A stretch of DNA of 64,000 nucleotides from assembly GCA_016618085.1 (NCBI GenBank), contig JABLTG010000062.1:35312-99311 (forward strand), written 5' to 3'. The position numbers were made by a program, and so were the translations under genes. A model generated the notes under the pieces. It worked only from the letters and a program-made list of their open reading frames with translations. It did not search any database and was not told where the DNA came from. Origin of the DNA: Neovahlkampfia damariscottae (lineage: Eukaryota; Heterolobosea; Selenaionea; Neovahlkampfiida; Neovahlkampfiidae). This document shows, in pieces, positions 18,842-30,563 of the stretch (its first letter is position 1; each line of letters opens with the position of its first letter).

Positions 18842-21196
18842 ATGACCACAAAAATCGTAAACTCAATTAGCAGGTTGTGGTGGGAAATTTTTCCTGATTT
18901 AAGTGATCCAAAGCCTGAAGAAAAAACTGATGAAAAATATGATGTGGTGGATTATTATGGAGATTTAGAGGTCCTCATAGAATCAAAGGAAATTGAATCA
19001 AAAACAAAAACTAATTTATTTCAAAAAGTATACAATTCAATGAGAAATGACGTATATGTAGTTATTTTACTACTATTTTGTCTTGGATCATTAACTTCAA
19101 TTGTATCTGCCGCCATAGATTGGGCAATTGATAACCTTCAATCAACAAGAAATATGTTAAGCTCTTTAACACCTTATTTTTTTGTAAATTATTTTTTGTA
19201 TGTAACCTACTGCGTAATTTTTGGAGTGCTATCAGTTGCATGTGTTAACAACATCAGTATCAATTCACCAGGTTCAGGTAAAGCTTTTTAAAAAAAACAA
19301 AAATTAAATTATCAAAAACAGGTAAACAATTTTTTTTATTTCAATTAATTTCAAAAAGGTATACCTGAAATGAAAGCCATGGTAAAATATAATTATTTTT
19401 TTATTATTCATTTCAGATTGGAGGTGTTATTATGAATCGTTATTTATCTTTAAAAAATTTCACTGGAAAAATACTTGGATTAATTTGTGCCTTTGGATCT
19501 AGTTTATCTGTTGGACGTGAAGGTCCTTTTTGCCATTTTGGAGGAATGTAAAAAAAAAAAAATTAATTTTTTTTTCAATTTTACAGGGTAAGAACTTATC
19601 TTTTCATCAAACTAATTTTCTCAAGATTGCTCATTCAATTATGAAATTAAGTTTCTTTTCAAGAATCAGAGGAAATGATTTAGAGAGAAGACAAATGTTA
19701 GCTGCTGCTTGTGCTGCTGGTGTTGCTTCAGTTTTTGGTGCACCATTTGGTGGTGTTATATTTTCAGTTGAAGTTACAGCAACTTATTTTCCAGTTGGAA
19801 ATTTATGGAAATCTGTTTTTGCTGCATTATGTTCAAGTACTTTATTTTCAATTTGGAGATATTTTGGAATCAAAGGAACACAAGAATTTACAGATTTTGA
19901 TGAACATCCATTTGAAATGGTTGAATATATATTCTTTGCCATTGAAGGAATTGCTCTTGGATTATTAGGTGCTTTATTCGTTTATTTAACTATTTATGCA
20001 ATGAAATTAAGAAAAAGACATAAATTAGTGAAGGATAGACCATATAGATTAATTATCATAGTCACTATAGTTGTATCTTGTTTAAGATATGCTCTCAATC
20101 CTGGTTTGTTCAAAACAACTTCATCAATGTTAACCTATTTGTATAAATTACCATTAGTACAATGGGAGATACCCAATCCTTTGGTTCATTTAATCATCAT
20201 GAGTTTTGGAATTTACTTTATTACAATCATTTCAGTTTCAATGGTAACAAATTCAAAATTTTTTATTTTTTTTTTTAGCCAATAGCTGGTGGTGTTTTTT
20301 CTCCAACTTTTTTATGTGGAGCTGCTTTTGGAAGATTATTTGGTGAAATAATATCTATAACACTTTCATTTTTTGGACTTCCTCCTGTTAATCCTTTGGG
20401 TTATGCTGGTAAAACTTTTTTTGTTTTTTAATTGAATTAAAGTTGTTGGTGCTGCTGCAATGGCTTCAGGTGTAACAAGAACTTTATCCACTGGTGTTAT
20501 TGTATGTTTTTTAGAATTTTAATTTTTTTTTAGATGTTTGAATTGACTGGTCAAATTAGATTTTTAGTTCCAACTTTGTTGGCTACTGTTTTGGCTGTTC
20601 CAGTTGCAAACTTATTTACAGAATCTTTTTACGCAGAAGCTTCACAATTAAGAGGAATACCAGAAATAAAACCAATAAGAAAAGAAGCATCACATCAATT
20701 AACAGCAGCAGATTTAATGAGAAAAAATGTTGATTTTATCACTAAAGAAACAACTGTACAAAGAGGAATTGGTAAATTTAAAAAAAACAAATTTAACATT
20801 TTTTTTCACAAAGAATTAAGTCAAGGTATTTGGAGAAGCTTTTATCCAATTGTGACAAATAAAGAAGAAAAAACTTTATTAGGTTATATAAGATCTGAAA
20901 AGTTACGTGCTATTGTTGATCAATACCAAAATCACCCAAACATGTCAATTTTCTTTTCAAAAAAAAAAAAAAAATTAGTTTCAGAAATGGACTCAATGGA
21001 AAATATATTCGTTAAATCACAAAGAGGAATTGAAGTTCAATATGATGCAGCACCATTAGTAATTTTACTTCATACACCTGTCATCAGAATTTTTTATCTA
21101 TTTTCAATTTTAGGATTGAGTCATGCTTATGTTTTAGATAAAGGAAAATTAATTGGAGTTCTTTCAAAAAAAGATTTAATTAAATTTAAATTATAA
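18842..21196 (+). CDS. ClC-family chloride channel with C-terminal CBS domains
   Basis: A multi-pass chloride transport protein. ClC signatures appear in order: GSGIPE (formed across an intron), GREGPFC with the gating Glu, FGAPFGGVIFSVEVTATYF, then GGVFSPTFLCGAAFGRLFGE, followed by two CBS domains (TAADLMRKNVDFI; SHAYVLDKGKLIGVLSKKDL). Where exchangers carry the proton Glu, this protein has Val (SVEVT), which in known members goes with channel activity. At least seven introns are needed, including 19548-19586 and 19588-19625, which enclose a single-base exon (G at 19587) that restores codon ATG and the frame. ATG at 18842; the gene ends 33 bp from the convergent pyruvate kinase gene. Confidence 0.85.
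19587..19587 (+). other. Putative 1-nt microexon in the ClC gene
   Basis: The upstream exon ends GGAGGAAT at a GTAAA donor (19548). TTACAG ends at 19586, then one G, then GTAAGAAC starts a second intron that ends CTCAAG at 19625. Only this single base joins the two exons in frame, giving HFGG-M-IAHSIMK, which matches other ClC proteins at this place. Confidence 0.55.
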
Positions 21197-21229
21197 ACTT
21201 CATAAGAATAAAAATTATTTGTTTTTTTT

Positions 21230-22826
21230 TTATTGAAGTCTCATAACTTTCATGTTATTGATTTGTCCAGTGACACCTTCAACATTTCCAAAAACAACAA
21301 CAACAACATCACCTGGGTTTAAGATTTGTGATTTTTCTAAATCTCTAATGACTGATTTAACAATATTGTCTGTTCCTAAGATACTATCAACAACTCTACA
21401 TTTAATTCCTCTTGTAATTTGTAATTGTCTTGCAGTTTGTTTGTGTTGAGTGATAACTAAAAGAGGTGTTTTTGTTTTATATTTTGAGATTAATCTAGCT
21501 GTGAATCCAGATTCTGTCAAAGTGATAATCATTGAAGCTTTTAATTCTTCTGCTGTTTTTACTGCTGATGAAGCAATAGTTTCGGCAATGGAAACTTGTT
21601 CGTTTTGTTCTTTGATAGCAGTTCTCATTGCTGAATAAAGAGTTGAATAGTCCATTGAGTCTTCAGTTGTAACACAGATTTGTGACATACGTTTTACTGC
21701 TTCAATTGGATAGTCTCCTTTAGCTGTTTCTCCACTTAACATAACACAGTCACTACCATCATAGACAGCATTAGCTACATCTGTTGCTTCTGCTCTTGTT
21801 GGTCTTGGATTAACAATCATAGTTTCTAACATTTGAGTAGCTGTAATTACTGGTTTTCCTGCAAGATTACATTTAGCAATCATCATTTTTTGTGCTAAAA
21901 CAACTCTTTCTAATGGGATTTCAACACCTAAATCACCTCTAGCAACCATAATTCCATCAGATTCTTCAAGAATTTCATCAAAGTTTTCTAAACCTTCTAA
22001 ATTTTCAATTTTTGAAATGATTTTAATATTTGATCCTTTTGGTCCTAAAACTTTTCTAATGTCACGTACATCTGATGCTTTTCTTGTGAATGAAGCAGCA
22101 ATGAAATCAACACCATTTTTAACACCAAATTGAAGGTCAGCAACGTCTTTATCAGTTAAAGCTGGTAAATCTACTTTTGTTCCTGGCAAATTACAACCTT
22201 TTTTTGTTCCTAATTTTCCTGTATTTTGAACTAAAACTTTAACTTCTGTTTCTGTTGTTTCAAGTACTTTACATGAAATTAAACCATCATCAACAAGTAC
22301 AATATCATCTTTTTTTAATACTTTTACGATATTTTTGTAATCAATGAATACATGTTTTTCGTCACCAGTCTTTCAAAAAAAGAATTAAAAATTAAAAGTT
22401 TTTTTTTTTACTTCAAATTCTTCATCTTTTGTTGTGAATGTGAATTCAGAATCTTTTTCAAGTGTAACTTCTTTGATATCATTTTTGAAATATCCAGTTC
22501 TAATCTGTTGAAAAATACAAGTTAAAAAAAAAAAAAATCCAAACTTCTGGTCCCTTAGTGTCTAATAAGATTCCAATAGTTTTTTCAAGGTTATCAGCAG
22601 CCTTTCTTGCATTTTGGATTGTTTTTAAATGATATTCATGTTCTCCATGTGAAAAATTCATACGAACAACATTCATTCCTGCTTTCATAAGTCCTTCAAG
22701 TTGTTCAACACTTTGTGTTTTTGGACCAATTGTGCAAACGATTTTTGTGTGTTTTTTGGTTCCATCAAGGTTTGTATCGCAAATTTGTTTTCCTGTAAGG
22801 TTACTCCAGAACTTAATGTGACTCAT
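21230..22826 (-). CDS. PYK: Pyruvate kinase
   Basis: Catalyses phosphoenolpyruvate + ADP to pyruvate + ATP, the last ATP-forming step of glycolysis, in the cytosol. Visible motifs: TKIVCTIGPKTQS, MNFSHGEHEYH, DTKGPEIRTG (split by an intron at Glu/Ile), the B-domain, and MVARGDLGVEIPLE, ITATQMLETM and RPTRAEATDVANAVYDGSDC in the barrel, then the C-domain. Two introns (about 22508-22545 and about 22372-22412). Length is about 500 aa, as in the family. The ATG at 22826 is chosen over an earlier in-frame Met because a CCAAT box (22864-22868) lies between them. Convergent with ClC. Confidence 0.95.
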
Positions 22827-22863
22827 TTTTATTCTTTTTATTCTTTCAGGTGATGGGAATGTG

Positions 22864-22868
22864 ATTGG
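22864..22868 (-). promoter_or_regulatory. CCAAT box deciding the pyruvate kinase start
   Basis: CCAATCA on the minus strand, 37 nt from the ATG at 22826 and downstream of an alternative in-frame Met. The rest of 22827-23215 (390 bp) shows no convincing gene; a 62-codon reading from 23026 looks random. Confidence 0.5.
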
Positions 22869-23215
22869 TCTTTTATTATCCGATTGAGAAGTGAATGATT
22901 GGCCAAAAAAAACCAAAATCGAATCTCGAAAAACGAAATAGAATTATTTACGTTAAATTCATCAAAATTTAAATAAAATGAACGAATTTCCCAATTAGTA
23001 GAATTCCCATATTTAATTTTTGCCATCCAATTAACATCAAATGTGAAAAATTTTATCTTCTACGATGTTTCATGATGACTTAGATGGGCGAACTGAAATT
23101 AGTTGTTTAATTTCGAAATGATGTTATTCTCATGTGTACAAATTTGTCTGAAAAATAAAAAGAAAAATTTTTTGGTTATCAAAATGGATCATTTCCAAAG
23201 AAGATTAAATTAGTT

Positions 23216-24595
23216 TCATTTTTTTGAAATAATCATAAATCCCCTTGGCGAAATTTTTGGATCAAAAATTCTCACTAAATCAGCATCCAATTTATTTTCT
23301 TTCAAATATAAAGTTCGATCCATCAGTATAATAGCTTCAATAAGAGGACTAAACATTGCTCTCAAAGACCAAAAACATGCAAATTCTCTAATAATTCCAT
23401 CTTTATCTGGGTTGAATGTTTGATAATACTTGATGAGCATTTTCTTGAATTCTTCAATATTTTCAAAGTTTTTTTTAAAAGAAGATTCAAATAAATCTGA
23501 ATTTGATTCTAACAATTTCTTAATTCCTTCATAGGAATATTCTTCAAATGAATAAGAGTTTTGATGTGTTGTTCGAATCCTAAATTCAGTTTCTTTTGAT
23601 TTATCCTTTAAATTTGATTGCAATAAACATTCTAAAGCAGCTCTAAATGAATTCTTTCGAAAAAGAAAAATATTTGTTTCTGATAAATTACCCAATACTT
23701 TTCCATAATTCAAAAAACTATTTGAGCAACTTTTTGACATTGGATATCCATATATTTCATTTCCATGACCTTTTTCTGATATTTTATTATAACAGCAACC
23801 AACATTTATCAATGCTTTTGCATTACTTTTTTTGAATAATTGAATGACAGACGCACCAAGATCACCACATGTATGCAGACCTTTTTCATTTTTGAGTTGA
23901 TTTTTTTTTGTTACCAATAAGTAAGTAATTATCATTTTTATCCATATATGGTTCGATTAAAGTTTCAAAATCTTTTACTGACATCTCCAGACTGATGTGA
24001 AATGTCAGCAAATTTAACTTTTCATTTTTCTCATTTTTGTTTCGTTTGATTGAACTTTCTGTGATGTTTTCTTTATTATCAATACCAATTACATTTAGTC
24101 CATATTTTTCAGACAATAAATTTGTCAAATACCCTCGTCCTGAACCTATGAAATTTTAAAAAAATTCATTTGAGTAATACCAATGTCAATGACAGTTTTA
24201 CAATGATATTTTTCAGCCGTATCAGCTATTATTTTGGTCATTCTTTCTACTTCATATTTTTTTTTCGGTTTTATTTTTTTTTCTTTTCCAATTTCAATAG
24301 TTTCAACTTTAAGACATTCTTGAGGTAACTCCAATTCTTTTGCTGTTTTTACAAATTCTATCAGTGATTTTGGAAAATTTTCATTTATTTTTCCTTCATT
24401 AATCATTTCAAATAGTTCTTCGTTGGACATGGTGAGTAACGGTTTTTTCCATTCTTCAGGAACTTGTTTTTTCCAATGTTCTTCAATGAAAAACTTGATG
24501 ATATCACATTGAAAATCTTTCTTTATTGGATAGTAATTAAAAAAATATTCGTGTCGTGAAATAAACTTTGACAACTTCTTTGCTTGTTCTTCCAT
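23216..24595 (-). CDS. METTL25/RRNAD1-family methyltransferase-like protein
   Basis: A Class I SAM-dependent methyltransferase fold of the METTL25/RRNAD1 type. The N-terminal helical region (about 1-110) ends at MTKIIADTAEKYHCKTVIDIG, where an intron precedes a glycine loop SGRGYLTNLL. The second intron (about 23887-23920) joins YLLIG to LHTCGDLGASVI. The family hallmark VGCCYN follows, then the C-terminal helical part with PLIEAIILMDRTLYL. About 420 aa after splicing. The ATG at 24595 lies 12 nt from an ATTGG/CCAAT box (24608-24612). The substrate is not established for most members; no claim is made here. Confidence 0.75.
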
Positions 24596-24692
24596 TTGAA
24601 TTTTGAACCAATAAAATTGGTTGAAAAGAATGACGCTTTAATTTCTAACATCGTATGAAAACTTTTCTTTTTTGTTTAATTGTTTAAAATTT

Positions 24693-25376
24693 TTATTGAT
24701 GTTCCAAAATTTGTGATTTGTACATTTTTTGCATTTGTTTTTGGTTCAATGGTTGATATATTGAAGGATTGTTTGCAGCGAGTAATCTTTCAGCCATGGA
24801 ACCATGTTTTTCTGTTTTTGAATTTTCTTTCAAAGCATAATCTACTGTAATTTGTTTTCCGCTCAAAAATTGACCATTCATTCCATCTATAGCTTGATCT
24901 GCAGCTTCAAAACTATCAAATGAAAGAAAAGCAAATCCTCTACTTTCTCCAGTTTCCAAATCTTTTTGAATTTGAGGTGTTGTAATTATATTTCCAAAAA
25001 CACTAAAGGTATCATACAGTTGTTTCTCATCTAAAGAAGGATCTAAATTTCCAACAAATAAATTAGCTCCAACTTGTAAATTCTTTTTATCTTGACTTGC
25101 TTTGTTTATTCTAATTGGTTTTCCGAATAACTTGACAGAATTCATAACTCTGACAGCATAATCAGCATCTTCTGTTGATTTAAATTCAACAAAACCATAA
25201 CCTGAATGAGTTTGAGTTACTCTGTCCTTTGGAATATAACAATTAACAATTGAACCAACTTGTAAAAATAATTCCCAAACAATTTCTTCTGAAACTTGTT
25301 GGTCAAGATTTCCGACATAAATTGTCGCTTCTTGGTTACGCTCTGTTGGAGGACCAATGGTGAATTTTGCAGACAT
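24693..25376 (-). CDS. SF3B4: Splicing factor SF3B4 (SAP49/Hsh49)
   Basis: A 227-aa protein with two RRM domains. RRM1 has RNP2 IYVGNL and RNP1 GYGFVEF; RRM2 has [19 protein letters not shown] and RGFAFLSF. The inter-RRM and end motifs ([27 protein letters not shown]) are those of SF3B4, a U2 snRNP subunit that contacts pre-mRNA near the branch site. The Pro/Gly-rich C-terminal tail of animal SF3B4 is absent; it ends just after the ERLLAANNP motif. No intron. CCAAT box at 25402-25406, 25 nt from the start. Fitting in a genome with very short introns, though not evidence of special adaptation. Confidence 0.9.
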   Translation of the reverse strand: MSAKFTIGPPTERNQEATIYVGNLDQQVSEEIVWELFLQVGSIVNCYIPKDRVTQTHSGYGFVEFKSTEDADYAVRVMNSVKLFGKPIRINKASQDKKNLQVGANLFVGNLDPSLDEKQLYDTFSVFGNIITTPQIQKDLETGESRGFAFLSFDSFEAADQAIDGMNGQFLSGKQITVDYALKENSKTEKHGSMAERLLAANNPSIYQPLNQKQMQKMYKSQILEHQ

Positions 25377-25447
25377 AATTGTTGAACTGTTTTAGAAAAT
25401 GATTGGATAAAAAAAATAAACAAATCATAAATTAAAATTTTAATTCT

Positions 25448-26963
25448 TCAAATACGAACTTGATAATCTTCAGCTTGTGTATAATACCTTACAAAAGGCA
25501 TTCCTTGTTTATCCAATTTCTTAAAATGAACTTTCAAATAACGAACTTGTAATCCTGAAATCTGTTTTACAAAAATTAGAAAATTTGATTGAAATTTACT
25601 GTGTAATATGGGATTTGAAACCATACTGAAATTGGTTTTTTCAATGCACTTTTGAAATTTTGTTCATCTGTAATTGAAAAAAATTCAACTGAAAAATTCA
25701 TTGAATAAGATTTCGTTCCTTGGAAATTTGTAATTTTCCAATGAACTTCATCTTTCTCAGGATAATATTTAGCACTTCCAATTTGTGCTGTAAATTGAAA
25801 ATTAGTTGAATCTTGAAAAATTAAAAAGGAATTTTGAAATGATCTTACCAGATGGAACTGTAATTTTAATAATAACCTCAGAAGATGAAGAATCATTTTT
25901 ATATTGTGCTTTCACTGTTACATCATATTCAATTCTTGAACTTCCAACATTTGGTTTACAATGAACAAGAATCAAAGGTTTAACTTTTTCATCTAATCTA
26001 TAACTCAATAATTCAAATTCACCATCGGGTGGCACAAAATAAATAGTTCTATCTTCTTTAAATCTTGTTAATTGAACACATTGATGAAATTTAATATCTT
26101 CTAAATCAACACTTGATGCTTTGGAGAGATCTTTATTCATTGCTTCAAATAAGACTTTATCATTCAATCCAAGTTTTAATTCAGGCATTCCTGATAATTC
26201 TGATTTAACTTTAATTCGACCAATGACCTCTGAATGAATTGCTTTTCCATTTGAACCACAAATCATGTTTACATATTCAATGACATCCATAAAAACTTTG
26301 TTTTCTGGATAATAAATTCCTTCTTTTCTCCATGATATTGCGTTTGTTACTGCAGTTGGAACTTTTAATTGTTTTTCAACTTTTGTGTCAGTTATTTTAT
26401 GAAAAGCTTCTTTTAAAGTCATTTGTCCAATTTTATTGACTTCATCATTCATTTTGTATGCAGTTGCGATAATTCCTTTGTTATATAATACCTTTTCATA
26501 TTCAGATATTTTTGAATGTTTAATTTGAATAAAATCTTTTAATAAATCACTTTCTGTTAATTGTGGCCATCCATAATCGATAGTTTCGTCAAGTAATTCA
26601 TAGACCGTGACAAAATTATCTTTTATAGCTTCTTCATTCACCACATTGAAATAATCTTCAAATACTTTCACCAAACGAATTAAAAAATCCATCAGCATCA
26701 TGGCGTTTGAATTATTGTCGCAAATCATAACAACTAGAATAATTTAGAATATATTTAGAATATATACAAAATAAATTGTCATTTTTGTAATGTATGAAAG
26801 TATAGTCTTCTATTTGCAGGATTGGTTCAAGTAGTTTTCCGTCGTTTTCTGTTATAACCTTCTTTACAAATAATTTATGTTTAGAGGTTGGTATATTGCC
26901 TCTATAATCCCTTGAAATTATTAATTTTCCATTAAAATCCAGTATAAATAATTGAGAAGACAT
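25448..26963 (-). CDS. AP1M: AP-1 complex subunit mu
   Basis: The medium subunit of the AP-1 clathrin adaptor, which sorts cargo at the trans-Golgi and endosomes. The N-terminal longin-like domain opens with FILDFNGKLIISRDYRG; an intron (GTATATATTCT..TTCTAG near 26727-26761) joins YKNDNLF to FVMICDNNSNA. Next come DNFVTVYELLDETIDYG, the linker, and the mu-homology domain (SWRKEGIYYPENKVFMDVIE; LSGMPELKLGLNDKVLFE; LEDIKFHQCVQLTRF; FVPPDGEFELLSYRL). Further small introns lie near 25816-25848 and 25560-25600. The end reads FVRYYTQAEDYQVRI then TGA at 25448. The block spacing matches AP-1 better than AP-2 or AP-3. ATTGG on the minus strand at 26999-27003. Confidence 0.9.
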
Positions 26964-26998
26964 TCGTGCTTCACCACAAAACGAACGGGAAAATTAGA

Positions 26999-27103
26999 CC
27001 AATGAAACAACTTCAAGAATTAAAATTAAGTAGACTAATACCTAAAATTACAGCAAAATCACATATAATAAGAATAACACTCAACTTTGATAATCCGACC
27101 AAT
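26999..27103. promoter_or_regulatory. Divergent two-box promoter between AP-1 mu and AsnRS
   Basis: CCAAT at 26999-27003 lies 35 nt from the AP-1 mu ATG (26963), and CCAAT at 27099-27103 lies only 4 nt from the AsnRS ATG (27108). The latter spacing leaves almost no room for a 5' leader. Confidence 0.5.
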
Positions 27104-27107
27104 AACA

Positions 27108-28561
27108 ATGTTTAAAATTTTGAAGTTAACAAAACATGTTCAATACTCAACTTTGATGAAGTAAGAAATAAAAAACAGGATTAAAACTACAAGAATATCA
27201 AAAATACAAACTAAAGAAATAATAGGAAAAGAAATAAAAGTCCAAGGTTGGTTAAGGTCAATGAGACAACAAAAAAATGTAACCTTTCTTCAATTAAATG
27301 ATGGTTCTTGCTTAAATAATGTGCAAGTTGTTATTGATGATGTTACAAAAGAAGAATCACAAAAATTTAATGTTGGTTGTTCTCTTGAAATTGAAGGAAA
27401 AATTGTTGAAAGTATTGGAAGTGGACAACAGACTGAAATTTTTGTGAATTCGTTATCAGATGTGAAACTAATTGGAGAGTCACCAGAAACATATCCTTTA
27501 CAGAAAAAACGACACACAAATGAATATTTAAGAGAAATTGCACATTTAAGATCAAGAGCAAATCAACATGGTGCTGTATTAAGAATTAGAAACAAAGCGA
27601 TGATGTATATTCATCAATTCTTTCAAGAGAATGATTTTATTAATATACACACTCCAATTATCACAGGAATTGATTGTGAAGGTGCCGGAGAACAATTTCA
27701 AGTTTTATCTTCAAAAGATAAGAATTTCTTTGGTTCCAATGCCTATTTGGCTGTTTCAGGACAATTAGAAGCTGAAATATTTGCGAATTCAATGGGAGGT
27801 GTTTACACTTTTGGACCAACTTTTCGAGCAGAAACTGGAAAATCACCAAGACATTTGAGTGAATTTTGGATGATTGAGATGGAGAAGGCATTTTGTGATT
27901 CAAATGAAAATATCGAATATATTGAAAAAATGTTAAAATATGTTGTTAAAAATATGCTTGATAATAGTGAAGAAGATTTATCTTTATTCAATCAATTTGT
28001 CGAAAAAAATTTAATTTCAAAATTGACATCATTGGTTGATCAATCATTTGAAAAATTAACATATACAGAAGTTATTGAAATTTTGAAAAAGTCTGATAAA
28101 AAATTTGAATTTCCTGTCTATTGGGGTTGTGATTTACATTCAGAGCATGAAAATTACATTTGTAAAGATTATGCAAAAAAACCAACATTCGTGGTGAATT
28201 ATCCAAAAGATTTGAAACCATTTTATGCAAGAGTCAATGATGACAATAAAACATGTGAAGCTGTTGATTTATTCGTTTCCGGAATCGGAGAATTGATTGG
28301 AGGGTCAACAAGGGAAGAAAGATATGATGTTTTATTGAAATCTATGAATGAAAAGAATTTAAATATACAAGATTTAGACTGGTATCTGGACTTGAGAAAA
28401 TATGGAACAACGCCTCATTCAGGTTTTGGTTTAGGTTTTGAGAGATTAATCATGTTTTTAACTGGATTACAGAATATCAGAGGTTTGAAAAATTTATATT
28501 AAAAATATCATTTTTAGATGTAATTCCAATACCAAGACATCCTGGTTATATTAAATTTTAA
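27108..28561 (+). CDS. NARS: Asparaginyl-tRNA synthetase, probably mitochondrial or dual-targeted
   Basis: A Class IIb aminoacyl-tRNA synthetase, charging tRNA-Asn. Exon 1 encodes MFKILKLTKHVQYSTLMK, basic and free of acidic residues like a mitochondrial presequence. A short intron (27161-27193, 33 nt, or an 18-nt alternative in the same frame) leads to the OB-fold (VQGWLRSMRQQKNVTFLQLNDGS). Catalytic core: HLRSRANQHGAVLRIRNKAM, motif 2 TFRAETGKSPRHLSEFWMIE, GGSTREERYDVL, and motif 3 GFGLGFERLIMF. A last intron (about 28485-28517) adds PIPRHPGYIKF, then TAA at 28561. The GGSTREER motif and lack of an AspRS-type insert favour AsnRS over AspRS. About 450 aa. Confidence 0.85.
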
Positions 28562-28634
28562 AATCTCTTCTTTTTCACTTTTTAAATAACTTTTTGATTG
28601 GTTTAAATTTCTGAACCAATCATCTACTAAATCA

Positions 28635-29508
<874 letters not shown>

Positions 29509-29510
29509 AA

Positions 29511-30512
29511 TTATTCATGTTTTAATTTATCAACCAATTCTTGAAATTCTGATTTACGCTCTGGAATTGCATCCATTGCTTCTTTTAAGAAATCTTGAGC
29601 TTCTTTAATTTTTCCAATTTTTGCTAAAATACTTGAAATTGAAATGTAACTTGGATGATGATCTTTTTTCACTTTGATTATTTTTTTATGCATTTTTACA
29701 GCTTCTTGAAATCTACCTGATTTTTCAAGCATAATAGCTAAAGTTTGCATTAATTCCAAATGTGTTGGATTGATGGAAATTGCTTTTTCTAAAATCATCA
29801 TACACTCATCTGGCTTTCCTTGTTTTTCTAAAAGTAAAGCAGCATTCATATATGCTTCAATTTCTTCTTCATTTATTTCAATAATTTGATCATAAACTTC
29901 CAAAGCTTCATCAAATTTCTTTTGAAATGACAAAATATAAGCTTTCAAATGATATCCATCTGTTGAATTTTCAACATCATTTTTTATCATTAAATCACAA
30001 TAATCTAAAGAAATATCTTGATCTTTATGTGCTAATGCTAAATCTGCATATGCTTGAGTGAATGAAGGTTCAATTTCAATAATTTTTAACAGATGATTTG
30101 TGGCTTCTGAAAACAATCCTTTTGCAGCTGACACTTGTGCTAATCTGTATATACATTCAACAAATTTATCATTAATTTTTAGAGCTTTTAAATAATAATC
30201 CTTTGCTAAATCATATTCTTTCAATCTTTGATGAACAACACCTATGTTTGTAAGCGTTGAGCAATTTTTTGAATCATAATCAAGACTTTTCAAATATTCA
30301 ACCTTTGCTTGTTCTAAATCATCTCTTACTTCAAAAATTAAACCAATGTTGTTGTGAAAAATCGCTTTTTGTTTTGGATCTTTTTCTATTGAGTTGTTTT
30401 TCATTAAAAGGATCTTTGCTTCTTCATATTTTCCTTCTTGAAATAATTTATTCCAGTTAAATCGTTTGAATAATTGATTTTGTTTCGAACTAAAAATTTT
30501 GAACCTCCTCAT
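29511..30512 (-). CDS. Tetratricopeptide-repeat (TPR) protein
   Basis: A 333-aa protein made almost wholly of TPR helices. At least seven repeats are readable, for example KDPKQKAIFHNNIGLIFE, YDSKNCSTLTNIGVVHQRL, IEPSFTQAYADLALAHKD and INPTHLELMQTLAIMLEK. Such solenoids bind partner proteins; no partner domain is fused, so the role is unknown. The first 24 residues (MRRFKIFSSKQNQLFKRFNW) are basic and lack acids, compatible with a mitochondrial presequence. No intron. This gene lacks a clean CCAAT box; only a degraded CCTATCA lies upstream on the minus strand. Confidence 0.8.
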   Translation of the reverse strand: MRRFKIFSSKQNQLFKRFNWNKLFQEGKYEEAKILLMKNNSIEKDPKQKAIFHNNIGLIFEVRDDLEQAKVEYLKSLDYDSKNCSTLTNIGVVHQRLKEYDLAKDYYLKALKINDKFVECIYRLAQVSAAKGLFSEATNHLLKIIEIEPSFTQAYADLALAHKDQDISLDYCDLMIKNDVENSTDGYHLKAYILSFQKKFDEALEVYDQIIEINEEEIEAYMNAALLLEKQGKPDECMMILEKAISINPTHLELMQTLAIMLEKSGRFQEAVKMHKKIIKVKKDHHPSYISISSILAKIGKIKEAQDFLKEAMDAIPERKSEFQELVDKLKHE

Positions 30513-30563
30513 GAAAAATGGTTCAAAAAAACGTTTTGATAGGTTGAAAAAGAATGAAAAAAT

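Noticed and set aside
22827-22916. N-terminal extension of pyruvate kinase
   Set aside because: A CCAAT box lies within the would-be extension, and pyruvate kinases start near the later Met.
22838-23026. 62-codon minus-strand reading (starts MAKIKYGNSTNW)
   Set aside because: No domain, no homologous feel, and it overlaps the pyruvate kinase promoter; probably chance.
27161-27178. An 18-nt intron in the AsnRS gene
   Set aside because: GT..AG would give an in-frame join, but an acceptor 15 nt further on (27193) gives a 33-nt intron in the same frame, which fits the other introns better.
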